Source: Chitinophaga niastensis (lineage in GTDB: Bacteria; Bacteroidota; Bacteroidia; Chitinophagales; Chitinophagaceae). From it: a stretch of DNA of 64,000 bases. This document shows, one piece after another, positions 27,465-35,368 of this stretch. The DNA lies in assembly GCF_003014755.1 (NCBI RefSeq), contig NZ_PYAW01000002.1, positions 682,001 through 746,000 of the forward strand, read 5' to 3'. The notes beneath the pieces are model-generated. The model was not told where the DNA came from and did not search any database. It saw nothing but the letters and a program-made list of their open reading frames with translations. Made by a program: the position numbers and the translations under genes. Position 1 is the first letter of the stretch, and the number at the start of each line of letters is the position of its first letter.

Positions 27465-28349
27465 TTAAAATCTTTCACTCACTACCAGCTCTTTACTACC
27501 GGCAGTATATTTATAAAATCCTTCACCACTTTTCACACCAAGATACCCGGCGGTAACCATATTCACCAGCAGTGGACAGGGAGCATATTTAGGATTACCA
27601 AATCCATCATGCAGTACGTGCAGAATGGAGAGGCAAACATCCAGTCCTATGAAATCCGCCAGCTGCAAGGGTCCCATGGGATGTGCCATGCCCAGTTTCA
27701 TTACTGTATCAATTTCGGCTACACCGGCCACGCCTTCAAAGAGGGAGCAGATAGCTTCGTTGATCATAGGCATGAGAATACGGTTGGCAATAAATCCGGG
27801 ATAGTCGTTAACTACGCATGGTACTTTGCCCAGTTTTTCGGATAGGGCAACAATAGTGCTGGTAACGGTTTTATCGGTAGCGTAGCCGTTGATGATCTCT
27901 ACCAGTTTCATGACTGGTACAGGATTCATGAAATGCATGCCTATTACTTTAGCCGGACGTTTTGTGGCTGCAGCAATTTTTGTGATGGAAATAGAAGAGG
28001 TATTGGTTGCCAGTATTGCATCGGGATGTGCATGCTGATCGAGGTCCTGAAATATTTTCAGTTTCAGTGCAATGTTTTCAGTGGCAGCTTCCACTACCAG
28101 GGAAACGTCTTTTACACCTGTTGCCAGATCTGTTTGCAGGGAGATGTTACCGAGTGTTTGTGTTTTAATGGCTTCGGTGATGGCTTCTTTAGCCAGTTGC
28201 CTGTCGAGATTTCTGGTGATGGTTTGTAATGCCTTTTCAAGAGCAGGTGCAGATACATCTACCAGGTTGACAGCGTAGCCATTCTGAGCAAATACATGAG
28301 CAATACCATTTCCCATGGTACCTGCGCCTATTACCGCTATTTTTTGCAT
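27465..28349 (-). CDS. 3-hydroxybutyryl-CoA/3-hydroxyacyl-CoA dehydrogenase
   Basis: NAD-dependent oxidation of 3-hydroxyacyl-CoA (294 aa, single-function form). The Rossmann motif is VIGAGTMGNGIAHVFAQNGY (residues 5-24), followed by the catalytic-region motif MHFMNPVPVMKLVEII (about 138-153) and C-terminal GMAHPMGPLQLADFIGLDVCL. Length and domains match Hbd/PaaH-type enzymes. Chain-length preference is not readable. It shares a strand with the carboxypeptidase-like gene upstream, but an inverted repeat separates them. Confidence 0.94.
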   Translation of the reverse strand: MQKIAVIGAGTMGNGIAHVFAQNGYAVNLVDVSAPALEKALQTITRNLDRQLAKEAITEAIKTQTLGNISLQTDLATGVKDVSLVVEAATENIALKLKIFQDLDQHAHPDAILATNTSSISITKIAAATKRPAKVIGMHFMNPVPVMKLVEIINGYATDKTVTSTIVALSEKLGKVPCVVNDYPGFIANRILMPMINEAICSLFEGVAGVAEIDTVMKLGMAHPMGPLQLADFIGLDVCLSILHVLHDGFGNPKYAPCPLLVNMVTAGYLGVKSGEGFYKYTAGSKELVVSERF

Positions 28350-28392
28350 GGTGTATTGATTTCTGGGTACGAAAGAATAAAAGTACTAATAT

Positions 28393-28476
28393 AAAGAATT
28401 ACGAATTACGAATTACGAATTACGTTATTGAAGCGAAGATCACCTCAATCACGTAATTCGCAATTCGTAATTCTTT
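28393..28476. repeat. GAATTAC heptamer inverted repeat
   Basis: Four direct GAATTAC units at 28397-28424 form the left arm; the right arm (28452-28476) contains CGTAATTCGCAATTCGTAATT. It lies between two co-directional leftward genes. Same family as 23238-23334. Confidence 0.85.
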
Positions 28477-28488
28477 TTGTGAGATATT

Positions 28489-29154
28489 TTAATAGCCGTA
28501 ATTGTCGTCTTTGCGCTTGAAATCACCGCGTTTCCAGGCCTGGATAAATTGGGCCCATGCCAGTGGATTAAAGATATTTTGTGGTGGTGGCTGACCTGCG
28601 TAATAAAGCGACTGTGCTTGTTTGTTGAGGTATTGATTCACGCCTTCACGCCCGTCGATAGGGGTGTAGCGTGCCATGGCGCGAAGCCTGGCGTTATTGG
28701 TATTTTTTCGCGCAACCTCATAGGCATCATCCGGGATGTCCATATTGGCAAAGGCGCGGTCAAATTCTTCTTTGGAGAGATAAGGTTTGATGATGGTAAC
28801 AGGGAGATAGGTGGTATCTTCTACCATCAGCTGTATCAGTGAAAAATTATTTCCTTTGATGTTAAGCGGTACCCGGTAATCTTTTCGTTTAAAGCCAACG
28901 GCGCTGAAGGAGAGGGTATCGCCTTTGAATACAACAATGGAAAATATACCCGATCTGTTGGAGATGGTACCTCTTCCCTGGCTTCTGACCATTATGCTTA
29001 CTGCAGGAATTGCCCGCAGGCTGTCGGCCGTCATGGTGAGGCCGGAAATTTGGATTACACTGTCTCTAAATTCCGCAATCTGTGCTTTCAAAAGGAAAGG
29101 AGATAAAAGGAAAACAATTATAAGTGACAGTATGTAGGATCTTTTCTGATGCAT
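28489..29154 (-). CDS. exported protein with CarboxypepD_reg-like domain
   Basis: A 221 aa protein with a signal peptide (SYILSLIIVFLLSPFLLKAQ) and a carboxypeptidase-regulatory-like beta-sandwich (ISGLTMTADSLRAIPAVSIMV, GTISNRSGIFSIVVFKGDTLSFSAVGF), followed by a charged C-terminal half ending near DDNYGY. Such single-domain proteins are common in Bacteroidota envelopes with no known reaction. The ATG at 29154 begins the signal peptide; the 18-codon extension upstream is not used. Confidence 0.78.
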   Translation of the reverse strand: MHQKRSYILSLIIVFLLSPFLLKAQIAEFRDSVIQISGLTMTADSLRAIPAVSIMVRSQGRGTISNRSGIFSIVVFKGDTLSFSAVGFKRKDYRVPLNIKGNNFSLIQLMVEDTTYLPVTIIKPYLSKEEFDRAFANMDIPDDAYEVARKNTNNARLRAMARYTPIDGREGVNQYLNKQAQSLYYAGQPPPQNIFNPLAWAQFIQAWKRGDFKRKDDNYGY

Positions 29155-29215
29155 GCCGGCCCTAAGATATAAAAATTTAATTACGTGTTCCCCGAAGTAG
29201 ATAGCCAAGGAGAAA

Positions 29216-29247
29216 TTGTAAATTAAATCCCAATTGGGTTAACTTTG
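29216..29247 (+). promoter_or_regulatory. putative promoter of the Mrp/ApbC gene
   Basis: TTG at 29216-29218 and TAACTTTG at 29240-29247 (exact -7 box) are 21 bp apart; the box lies 30 nt before the ATG at 29278. Confidence 0.45.
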
Positions 29248-29277
29248 CTCTTTGGATTCAAAAATTAACAACAATTT

Positions 29278-30375
29278 ATGATCACGAAAGAACAGGTTTT
29301 ACAGGCCCTGAGCAACGTTGAGGAGCCAGATCTGGGGAAGGATTTGGTTACGCTGAACATGGTGAAAGATATAGAGATTGACGGCAATAAAGTGAAGTTT
29401 ACAGTCATTCTTACCACGCCTGCATGTCCGCTGAAGGACCTTATCCGGAATGCATGTGTGAATGCTATCCACATGATTGTGAGTAAAGAAGCAGTGGTAG
29501 AGGTAATCATGACTGCCAATGTAAATACCAAGCGTACAAGCGGTCAGGGTGTATTGCCCAAAGTTAAAAATATCATTGTGGTGGCCTCCGGTAAAGGTGG
29601 TGTGGGTAAATCTACTGTAGCAGCCAATCTGGCCCTCGCATTGGGCAGAGATGGTGCAAAAGTAGGGTTAATGGACGCTGATATTTACGGCCCTTCCGTA
29701 CCTATCATGTTTGGCCTGCGTGGTGAAAGACCGCTTATGGTAAACGTAGACGGTAAAGGCATGATACAGCCGATGGAAAAATTCGGCATCAAGGTAATGT
29801 CTATTGGTTTACTGATTGATGAAAGACAAGCCGTTGTTTGGCGCGGACCTATGGCCAGCAGTGCACTGAAGCAATTTATCACGGATGTATACTGGGATGA
29901 GCTGGATTACCTGATCATCGATATGCCTCCCGGCACCGGCGATATTCACCTCACCCTGGTACAAACAGTACCGGTTACCGGTGCCGTGATTGTAACCACA
30001 CCGCAGGATGTAGCATTGGCAGATGCCAAAAAAGGTATCGCCATGTTCCAGGGACAACAAATCAATGTTCCTATCATCGGCCTGGTGGAAAATATGGCCT
30101 ATTTCACGCCCGCAGAGCTCCCGGATAACAAATACTACATCTTTGGTAAGGAAGGCGGCAAACAGCTGGCAGAAGAGCTGGAAATACCCTTCCTGGGGCA
30201 AATTCCGCTGGTGCAGAGTATCCGTGAAGGTGGTGATGCAGGTGTACCCGCAATGGCCGGTGACGATAAAATTACCCGCAAGGCATTTCTGGATGTTGCC
30301 GGCGCAGCTGCCCGCAGCATAGCTATGCGGAATGCGAATATGGCACCAACCAAGATAGTTGACATCATCGTATAA
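29278..30375 (+). CDS. Mrp/NBP35-type P-loop ATPase (Fe-S cluster carrier)
   Basis: A 365 aa protein with an N-terminal MIP18/DUF59 domain (residues 1-85, with TPACPLKD) and a C-terminal P-loop domain: Walker A GKGGVGKST at 105-113, switch MDADIYGPS, and IIDMPPGTGDIHLT. Homologues (Mrp/ApbC/Nbp35) load Fe-S clusters. The CxxC pair that usually follows ENMSYF is absent here: the segment reads ENMAYFTPAELPDNKYY. The Fe-S carrier role is therefore an inference from the family. Confidence 0.92.
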   Translation: MITKEQVLQALSNVEEPDLGKDLVTLNMVKDIEIDGNKVKFTVILTTPACPLKDLIRNACVNAIHMIVSKEAVVEVIMTANVNTKRTSGQGVLPKVKNIIVVASGKGGVGKSTVAANLALALGRDGAKVGLMDADIYGPSVPIMFGLRGERPLMVNVDGKGMIQPMEKFGIKVMSIGLLIDERQAVVWRGPMASSALKQFITDVYWDELDYLIIDMPPGTGDIHLTLVQTVPVTGAVIVTTPQDVALADAKKGIAMFQGQQINVPIIGLVENMAYFTPAELPDNKYYIFGKEGGKQLAEELEIPFLGQIPLVQSIREGGDAGVPAMAGDDKITRKAFLDVAGAAARSIAMRNANMAPTKIVDIIV

Positions 30376-30534
30376 ATAAAGCCTTCGGCTTGTCTTACTC
30401 CCGATTAGACTGATTATCCTGATTTAATTTCTTTCTATAATTTATCTAAATAAATATTTTAAAAAGAAAACTTAATCAGTCTAATCAGTCTAATCAGTCT
30501 AATCGGGAGTAAGACAAAAGCCGAAGGCTTTATT
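30375..30534. repeat. nonamer-type inverted repeat with tandem expansion in one arm
   Basis: The left arm (from 30375) contains AAGCCTTCGGCTT and the CCCGATTAG, ACTGATTAT units; the right arm ends at 30534. The right arm contains three direct copies of the 9-mer AATCAGTCT (about 30474-30500) where the left arm has one complement, so the array has expanded on one side only. It lies between two rightward genes. Confidence 0.88.
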
Positions 30535-30559
30535 TTCCCATAACCTATAATATCAACGT

Positions 30560-31186
30560 ATGCATACTCCCAAACATGATCAGGAAGCCAACTGGGAAAC
30601 TATTGCCGCTTTTATCAGAGAAAATGGTTTTGGTATGTTAGTAAATGTAGATGAGGAAGGCACGCCACATGCCACGCATATTCCTATGACATTGGTAGAA
30701 AAAACACCCGGCAACTTTGTTTTACACGGACATATAGCCAGAATAAACCCGCAATGGAAATGGTTTACGCGCAGCACCACATTGGCGGTTTTTTCCGGAC
30801 ATCATAGTTACATTTCTTCTTCCTGGTATGAAAAAGAAAAAATTCCTACCTGGAATTACATGGCAGTACATATTCACGGTCAGATGCGTGTACTGGAAGA
30901 AAAAGAATTGATACAATCGCTGGAAGTAATGATGGATCATTACGAAGCGCCTTCTGCCTGCCCGGTGCATATCCACGATATAACGCCAAAAACACTCGAT
31001 AATAATGTAAAAGCGATCGTTGGTTTTGAATTGGAAGTGAAAACAGTAAATGCCCGTTTTAAGCTTAGCCAGACCAGGAATGATAACGATTATTTCAGCG
31101 TTATAGCGCACCTGCGTGCACTCGGAGATGAAAACTCCCTGCGTATTGCAGCAGAAATGGAAGCACGCAGACAACCATCTGCATAA
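30560..31186 (+). CDS. PaiB-like FMN-binding protein
   Basis: A 208 aa protein of the FMN-binding split-barrel / PaiB family: GFGMLVNVDEEGTPHATHIPM (about residues 22-42), VLHGHIARINPQWKWF, and FSGHHSYISSSWYEKEKIPTWNYMAVH, the family signature. PaiB was described in Bacillus as a regulator of sporulation and protease genes, but most relatives have no tested role. It stands alone between an inverted repeat and pyrF. Confidence 0.85.
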   Translation: MHTPKHDQEANWETIAAFIRENGFGMLVNVDEEGTPHATHIPMTLVEKTPGNFVLHGHIARINPQWKWFTRSTTLAVFSGHHSYISSSWYEKEKIPTWNYMAVHIHGQMRVLEEKELIQSLEVMMDHYEAPSACPVHIHDITPKTLDNNVKAIVGFELEVKTVNARFKLSQTRNDNDYFSVIAHLRALGDENSLRIAAEMEARRQPSA

Positions 31187-31372
31187 CCCGAAATATTTTA
31201 TTTTTTGTTGTTTGTCGTAAGCCCAAAAAAGAATATCTTTATTTTGATCTTCTTCATAAAAACAGGACAGGATTGTCGGTAAACCACAACTACCACAACG
31301 AAAAATAAACGATCGACTTTAATTACACGTAATCATAATATGTTTAAGCAAGCGTCAATGCTAAGTTTTACT

Positions 31373-31380
31373 TAACTTTG
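31373..31380 (+). promoter_or_regulatory. putative -7 box of pyrF
   Basis: TAACTTTG is an exact TAnnTTTG match 19 nt before the pyrF ATG. It is identical to the box before the Mrp/ApbC gene. No clear TTTG is found at the -33 distance. Confidence 0.45.
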
Positions 31381-31399
31381 CGCCCCAAATTAACCGACT

Positions 31400-32224
31400 A
31401 TGAATCGACAGGAATTGGTGAATCTGATTAAGGAAAAGCAATCTTATTTGTGTGTAGGATTGGATACAGACATACAAAAGATTCCAAAACACCTGCTTGC
31501 TCATGCAGATCCGGTGTTTGCCTTTAACAAGGCAATTATAGATGCTACCAAAGACCTTTGTGTAGCCTATAAAATTAATACAGCTTTTTACGAAAGTATG
31601 GGCATCCGCGGCTGGGAAAGCCTGCAACGTACAGTGGAGTACATCCCTTCCGGTATTTTTACTATTGCTGATGCCAAACGTGGCGATATCGGCAACACAT
31701 CTACCCAATACGCAAAAACATTTTTTGAAACGTATAAATTTGATTCCGTAACTGTAGCGCCTTACATGGGTAAAGACAGCGTAACGCCTTTTCTGCAGTT
31801 CTCTGAAAAATGGGCGATCCTGCTGGGACTTACCTCTAATGAAGGCAGCCAGGACTTTCAGATGCAACAGATAGGAAACGAATTCCTGTTTGAAAAAGTA
31901 CTGAAAGCCGGTATGGAATGGGGTACACCAGATAACCTGATGTTTGTGGTAGGAGCTACCCAATCTTCTCAGCTGGGTTATATCCGTAAACTGGTACCGG
32001 ATCATTTTTTCCTGGTTCCCGGCGTAGGTGCGCAGGGTGGTAGTCTGGAAGAAATCTCCACACAAGCCATGAATAAAGACTGTAGCCTGTTGGTGAATGC
32101 CAGCCGCGCTATTATTTATGCCGGTAACGGAGAAGATTTTGCAGTAGATGCCAGAAATATTGCATCACAATATCAGCAGGAAATGTCTGGGTATCTTAAT
32201 AAGATAGCAGTAGGAACAGTATAG
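31400..32224 (+). CDS. pyrF: orotidine-5'-phosphate decarboxylase, type 2
   Basis: Final step of UMP synthesis. The 274 aa length and the motif [20 protein letters not shown] (about residues 90-109, with the catalytic Asp-Lys pair in DAKRGD) mark the longer type-2 subfamily found in Mycobacterium and Bacteroidota. [11 protein letters not shown] near the N-terminus and VPGVGAQGG near the C-terminus complete the site. No other pyr gene is in the window. The gene ends in a nonamer-type inverted repeat. Confidence 0.97.
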   Translation: MNRQELVNLIKEKQSYLCVGLDTDIQKIPKHLLAHADPVFAFNKAIIDATKDLCVAYKINTAFYESMGIRGWESLQRTVEYIPSGIFTIADAKRGDIGNTSTQYAKTFFETYKFDSVTVAPYMGKDSVTPFLQFSEKWAILLGLTSNEGSQDFQMQQIGNEFLFEKVLKAGMEWGTPDNLMFVVGATQSSQLGYIRKLVPDHFFLVPGVGAQGGSLEEISTQAMNKDCSLLVNASRAIIYAGNGEDFAVDARNIASQYQQEMSGYLNKIAVGTV

Positions 32225-32239
32225 TATTTTGCGGGTTTG

Positions 32240-32390
32240 TCTGAACTATGATTTTTATGATCAGGATGATTATCCTGATTTGCGGAGATTCCCGCATATA
32301 TCTTTTCTTTCAAAAAAATGTTCAGACAAACTCCGCTATAATCTTCGCAAATCAGGATAATCATTCTAATCATAAAAATCACAGTTCAGA
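32240..32390. repeat. nonamer-type inverted repeat between pyrF and the YciI-like gene
   Basis: Arms of about 50 bp (32240-32289 and 32341-32390) start TCTGAACTATGATT and end with its near-complement. GATT recurs at 9-bp steps (TATGATTTT, GATGATTAT). A second GTTCAGACAAACTCCGC segment at 32330-32346 can pair with 32231-32247, so two alternative hairpins are possible. Converging genes flank it. Confidence 0.86.
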
Positions 32391-32825
32391 TTACTTAAAC
32401 ACACAATTTTTCATCGTCCACCAGGGTATTACTTCAAAACGCAGCCACCCGGCTGTTACTGCCGGATCTGCCTTTACCAGGTTCACGGCTTCCAGACTGT
32501 CTTTACAGTCCATGATAAATATGCCGCTCAGCTCTTCATCATTGCCAAAAGGGCCTGCTACGAGCAATTTGCCTGCATTGGCCAGGCGGGAGATATTGTT
32601 CAGATGATCATGTTGTATTTTTTTTATTTGTGCTTCGTCCAGATCACGATGGGGGCCTTTCTTCAAAAAGATCATCCAGTAACGTTTTGAATCGGGTGTT
32701 GCTGATTTTGTTGTTGGTGGTAAGACCTTTAGTGCAACTGATTGTAATGGGGTGGGATGAAATGAAAACATCACAATGACTAAAAATCCCAATAGCAAAA
32801 TTGCAGGTATAACTTTGCTTGCCAT
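32391..32825 (-). CDS. exported YciI-like protein
   Basis: A 144 aa protein: an N-terminal hydrophobic segment (VIPAILLLGFLVIVMFSF, residues 5-22) that reads as a signal peptide or anchor, a Ser/Thr-rich linker, then a YciI/YCII-related ferredoxin-like domain (YWMIFLKKGPHRD, HLNNISRLANAGKLLVAGPF about residues 75-94, IFIMDCKDSLEAVNLVKADPAV). YciI domains are normally cytosolic; an exported form suggests an envelope role, unknown in detail. Confidence 0.82.
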   Translation of the reverse strand: MASKVIPAILLLGFLVIVMFSFHPTPLQSVALKVLPPTTKSATPDSKRYWMIFLKKGPHRDLDEAQIKKIQHDHLNNISRLANAGKLLVAGPFGNDEELSGIFIMDCKDSLEAVNLVKADPAVTAGWLRFEVIPWWTMKNCVFK

Positions 32826-32947
32826 AGCGCTCGAATTTGCCGGTAAGGTACTAACTTATAAGGAATTAACACGTTCATGTGATTAAAAATAATGATTACC
32901 CCAACAGCTATCTCTGCATGTTACAAAATCCTCTATGCTCAGATACC

Positions 32948-32976
32948 GTAATTCGTCGTTCGTATTTCGTAATTTC
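32948..32976. repeat. single-arm heptamer array
   Basis: Four 7-bp units in a row, GTAATTC, GTCGTTC, GTATTTC, GTAATTT, match the GAATTAC family on the opposite strand but have no partner arm nearby. It lies upstream of the acyl-CoA dehydrogenase start. Confidence 0.6.
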
Positions 32977-33003
32977 TTATATTGGGTATTAAACCCGTTA
33001 TTG

Positions 33004-34182
33004 ATGCCACAAGATCTGTTTCAATCACCTGATTATTTTGCTGTAGATGACTTGTTGAAGGAAGAACACCTGCTGGTCCGCGATGCAGTGCGGCAGTGGG
33101 TGAAAAAAGAAGTATCGCCTATTATTGAAGATTATTGCCAGCGCGCGGCTTTTCCAACACAAATTATAGATGGACTGGGAACGCTGGGATGCTTTGGACC
33201 TACCATTCCGGTGGAATATGGTGGCGGCGGCATGGATCATATTGCTTATGGTCTTATGATGCAGGAGCTGGAACGTGGGGATAGTGGTATCCGCTCTACG
33301 GCCTCCGTGCAGGGGTCGCTGGTGATGTATCCTATTTTTACTTTTGGCAGTGAAGCACAGAAGAGGAAATATCTGCCTAAACTGGCCAGCGGAGAGTGGA
33401 TGGGCTGTTTCGGATTAACAGAGCCTGATCATGGTTCCAATCCTGCCGGTATGTTGACCAATTTCCGGGAGGAGGGCGATCATGTTATTTTAAACGGTGC
33501 CAAAATGTGGATTTCCAATGCACCCTTCGCAGATATTGCGGTAGTGTGGGCAAAGGATGAGGGGGGCGTTATCCGCGGTATTATTGTGGAGCGGGGCATG
33601 GAAGGCTTTACCACACCTGAAACCAAGGGGAAGTGGAGTTTGCGCGCCAGTGCTACCGGTGAGCTGGTATTTGATAATGTAAAAGTGCCAAAAGAAAATA
33701 TACTGCCTAATGTAAAAGGACTGAAAGGGCCTTTAAGCTGCCTTTCCTCTGCGCGTTACGGCATTGCCTGGGGTGTGATAGGTGCTGCTATGGATTGTTA
33801 CGATACCGCCCTGCGGTATGCCAAAGAACGTATTCAGTTTGACCGGCCCATTGGAGGATTTCAGTTAACGCAGAAGAAACTGGCGGAGATGATCACCGAG
33901 ATTACCAAAGCCCAGTTGCTGAACTGGCGTTTGGGTGTATTGAAGAATGAAGGGAAAGCCACGCCAGCACAGATTTCCATGGCTAAGCGTAATTCCTGTG
34001 AAGTAGCGGCTAACATTGCACGCGATGCGCGTTCTATTTTGGGTGGTATGGGTATTACCGGTGAGTTTCCGGTAATGCGGCACATGATGAACCTTGAAAG
34101 TGTAATGACCTACGAAGGCACACATGAAATACATTTGCTGATAACAGGTATGGATGTTACCGGCCTGGATGCATTTAAATAA
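33004..34182 (+). CDS. acyl-CoA dehydrogenase, glutaryl-CoA dehydrogenase-like
   Basis: FAD-dependent dehydrogenase (392 aa) with the complete ACAD fold: LGCFGPTIPVEYGGGGMDH, FGLTEPDHGSNPAGMLT (about residues 138-154), KMWISNAPFADIAVVWAK, YAKERIQFDRPIGGFQLTQKKLAEM, and NLESVMTYEGTHEIHLLI near the C-terminus, where the glutamate of TYEGTH is the catalytic base in the glutaryl-CoA group. The ATG at 33004 is chosen; the frame is open to 32935 through a repeat. Substrate is inferred, not shown. Confidence 0.92.
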   Translation: MPQDLFQSPDYFAVDDLLKEEHLLVRDAVRQWVKKEVSPIIEDYCQRAAFPTQIIDGLGTLGCFGPTIPVEYGGGGMDHIAYGLMMQELERGDSGIRSTASVQGSLVMYPIFTFGSEAQKRKYLPKLASGEWMGCFGLTEPDHGSNPAGMLTNFREEGDHVILNGAKMWISNAPFADIAVVWAKDEGGVIRGIIVERGMEGFTTPETKGKWSLRASATGELVFDNVKVPKENILPNVKGLKGPLSCLSSARYGIAWGVIGAAMDCYDTALRYAKERIQFDRPIGGFQLTQKKLAEMITEITKAQLLNWRLGVLKNEGKATPAQISMAKRNSCEVAANIARDARSILGGMGITGEFPVMRHMMNLESVMTYEGTHEIHLLITGMDVTGLDAFK

Positions 34183-34186
34183 TAGC

Positions 34187-34274
34187 GATCAGCTTTTAGC
34201 TTTTAGCAATTAGCCATTAGAGCTGATTACTAAAAGCTAACTACTAAAAGCTAACTACTAAAAGCTAATAGCTG
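34187..34274. repeat. heptamer-type inverted repeat between two rightward genes
   Basis: The left arm has GCTTTTA, GCTTTTA, GCAATTA, GCCATTA units; the right arm carries three copies of CTAAAAGCTAA separated by CTA. It is expanded on the right side. It ends one base before the apbE ATG. Confidence 0.82.
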
Positions 34275-34275
34275 A

Positions 34276-35292
34276 ATGAAAAGATTTTTATGGCTGGCGG
34301 GCCTTTTTATCGCTACGTCAGCCGGAGCGCAGCAGGCACCTGCCTTGAAGCTGATGGCCTGTGAAGGCAAAGCACAGGGTACCTACTTCATCGTTAAATA
34401 TTTATCTGCGGATACTACTTCTCTGCAAAATCGTATTGACTCTATATTTGGCGTGATTGATCAATCACTGTCGTTGTATAAACCCGGTTCACTCATCAAC
34501 CAGTTTAATGAAACCGGCGAAGTGCAAATGGATATGCACATGCAGGCCGTGGTAGAAAAGGCACTCTTTACGAATAAAGCTACCGGCGGACTATTTGATA
34601 TCACTGTAAAACCGCTGGTATACCTGTGGGGCTTTGGTGTGAGCAAGCCTACTTTTAAAGGCATTCCGCCTGCAGATAGCATCAAAAAAACAATGGCGTA
34701 TATTGGTTCCCGTTATCTGCGGGTAAAAGGTGATCATCTCTCTACAACAAAAAAAGGAGTGCAAATAGATTGTAACGGAATTGCACAAGGCTATACGGTG
34801 GATGTGCTGGGTAATTTCCTGGCGCAACTGGGAATAGAAAATTACCTCGTAGATGTAGGAGGGGAGTTATGTGCCAAAGGGCATAATCATCTGCATAAAG
34901 TATGGAGCGTAGGTATCGAAAGACCATCGCCCGGTGATACTACCTATGAGCCCGTACAGGGCCTGGTGCGGCTGCCCAACAAAGGCATCGCTACCAGTGG
35001 TAATTATCGCCGCTTTTTTGATCAGGGGCGTACACGTTTTGCACATACCATACATCCTTTAACAGGAATAGCTTTGCATAATAATATTATCAGCGTAACT
35101 GTGATTGCAAAAGATTGTTTTACCGCAGATGCTTTTGATAATCCGCTGATATTAATGGGTGTGGAAAAGGGGATCGCTTATATACATCAGCATCCGGAAT
35201 ATGGGCTGGAGGCCATTTACATCTATAAAGCCAAAGATGGTACCATCAAAGAAGCTTTCAGCAAAGGGTTTAAACAATACATGGAATTCTAA
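34276..35292 (+). CDS. apbE: ApbE-type FAD:protein FMN transferase
   Basis: Transfers FMN from FAD to a threonine of exported flavoproteins. The 338 aa protein has a signal peptide (MKRFLWLAGLFIATSAGAQ) and ApbE motifs: AQGTYFIVKYLS, DQSLSLYKPGSLINQFNETG (about residues 58-77), KGVQIDCNGIAQGYTVD, YLVDVGGELCAKGHN, and ATSGNYRRFFDQGRTRFAHTIHPLTG. Targets such as NqrB/RnfG are not in the window. The gene begins one base after a heptamer repeat. Confidence 0.93.
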   Translation: MKRFLWLAGLFIATSAGAQQAPALKLMACEGKAQGTYFIVKYLSADTTSLQNRIDSIFGVIDQSLSLYKPGSLINQFNETGEVQMDMHMQAVVEKALFTNKATGGLFDITVKPLVYLWGFGVSKPTFKGIPPADSIKKTMAYIGSRYLRVKGDHLSTTKKGVQIDCNGIAQGYTVDVLGNFLAQLGIENYLVDVGGELCAKGHNHLHKVWSVGIERPSPGDTTYEPVQGLVRLPNKGIATSGNYRRFFDQGRTRFAHTIHPLTGIALHNNIISVTVIAKDCFTADAFDNPLILMGVEKGIAYIHQHPEYGLEAIYIYKAKDGTIKEAFSKGFKQYMEF

Positions 35293-35326
35293 AAAAAAAT
35301 CCCGCCCGGTGGTTAGCCGGACGGGA
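35291..35326 (-). terminator. rho-independent terminator of the OMP/DUF4136 operon
   Basis: On the minus strand a 10-bp stem (TCCCGTCCGG paired with CCGGGCGGGA, one G-U) is followed by nine U. It lies 43 bp past the beta-barrel gene stop. Confidence 0.85.
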
Positions 35327-35368
35327 GACACTCTCACGCTTGCTTTTTAGAATATGGACAAAAAGAGC

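Noticed and set aside
2760..34274. Heptamer arrays as possible CRISPR repeats
   Set aside because: Units are 7 bp without spacers, form palindromes, and no cas genes are present.
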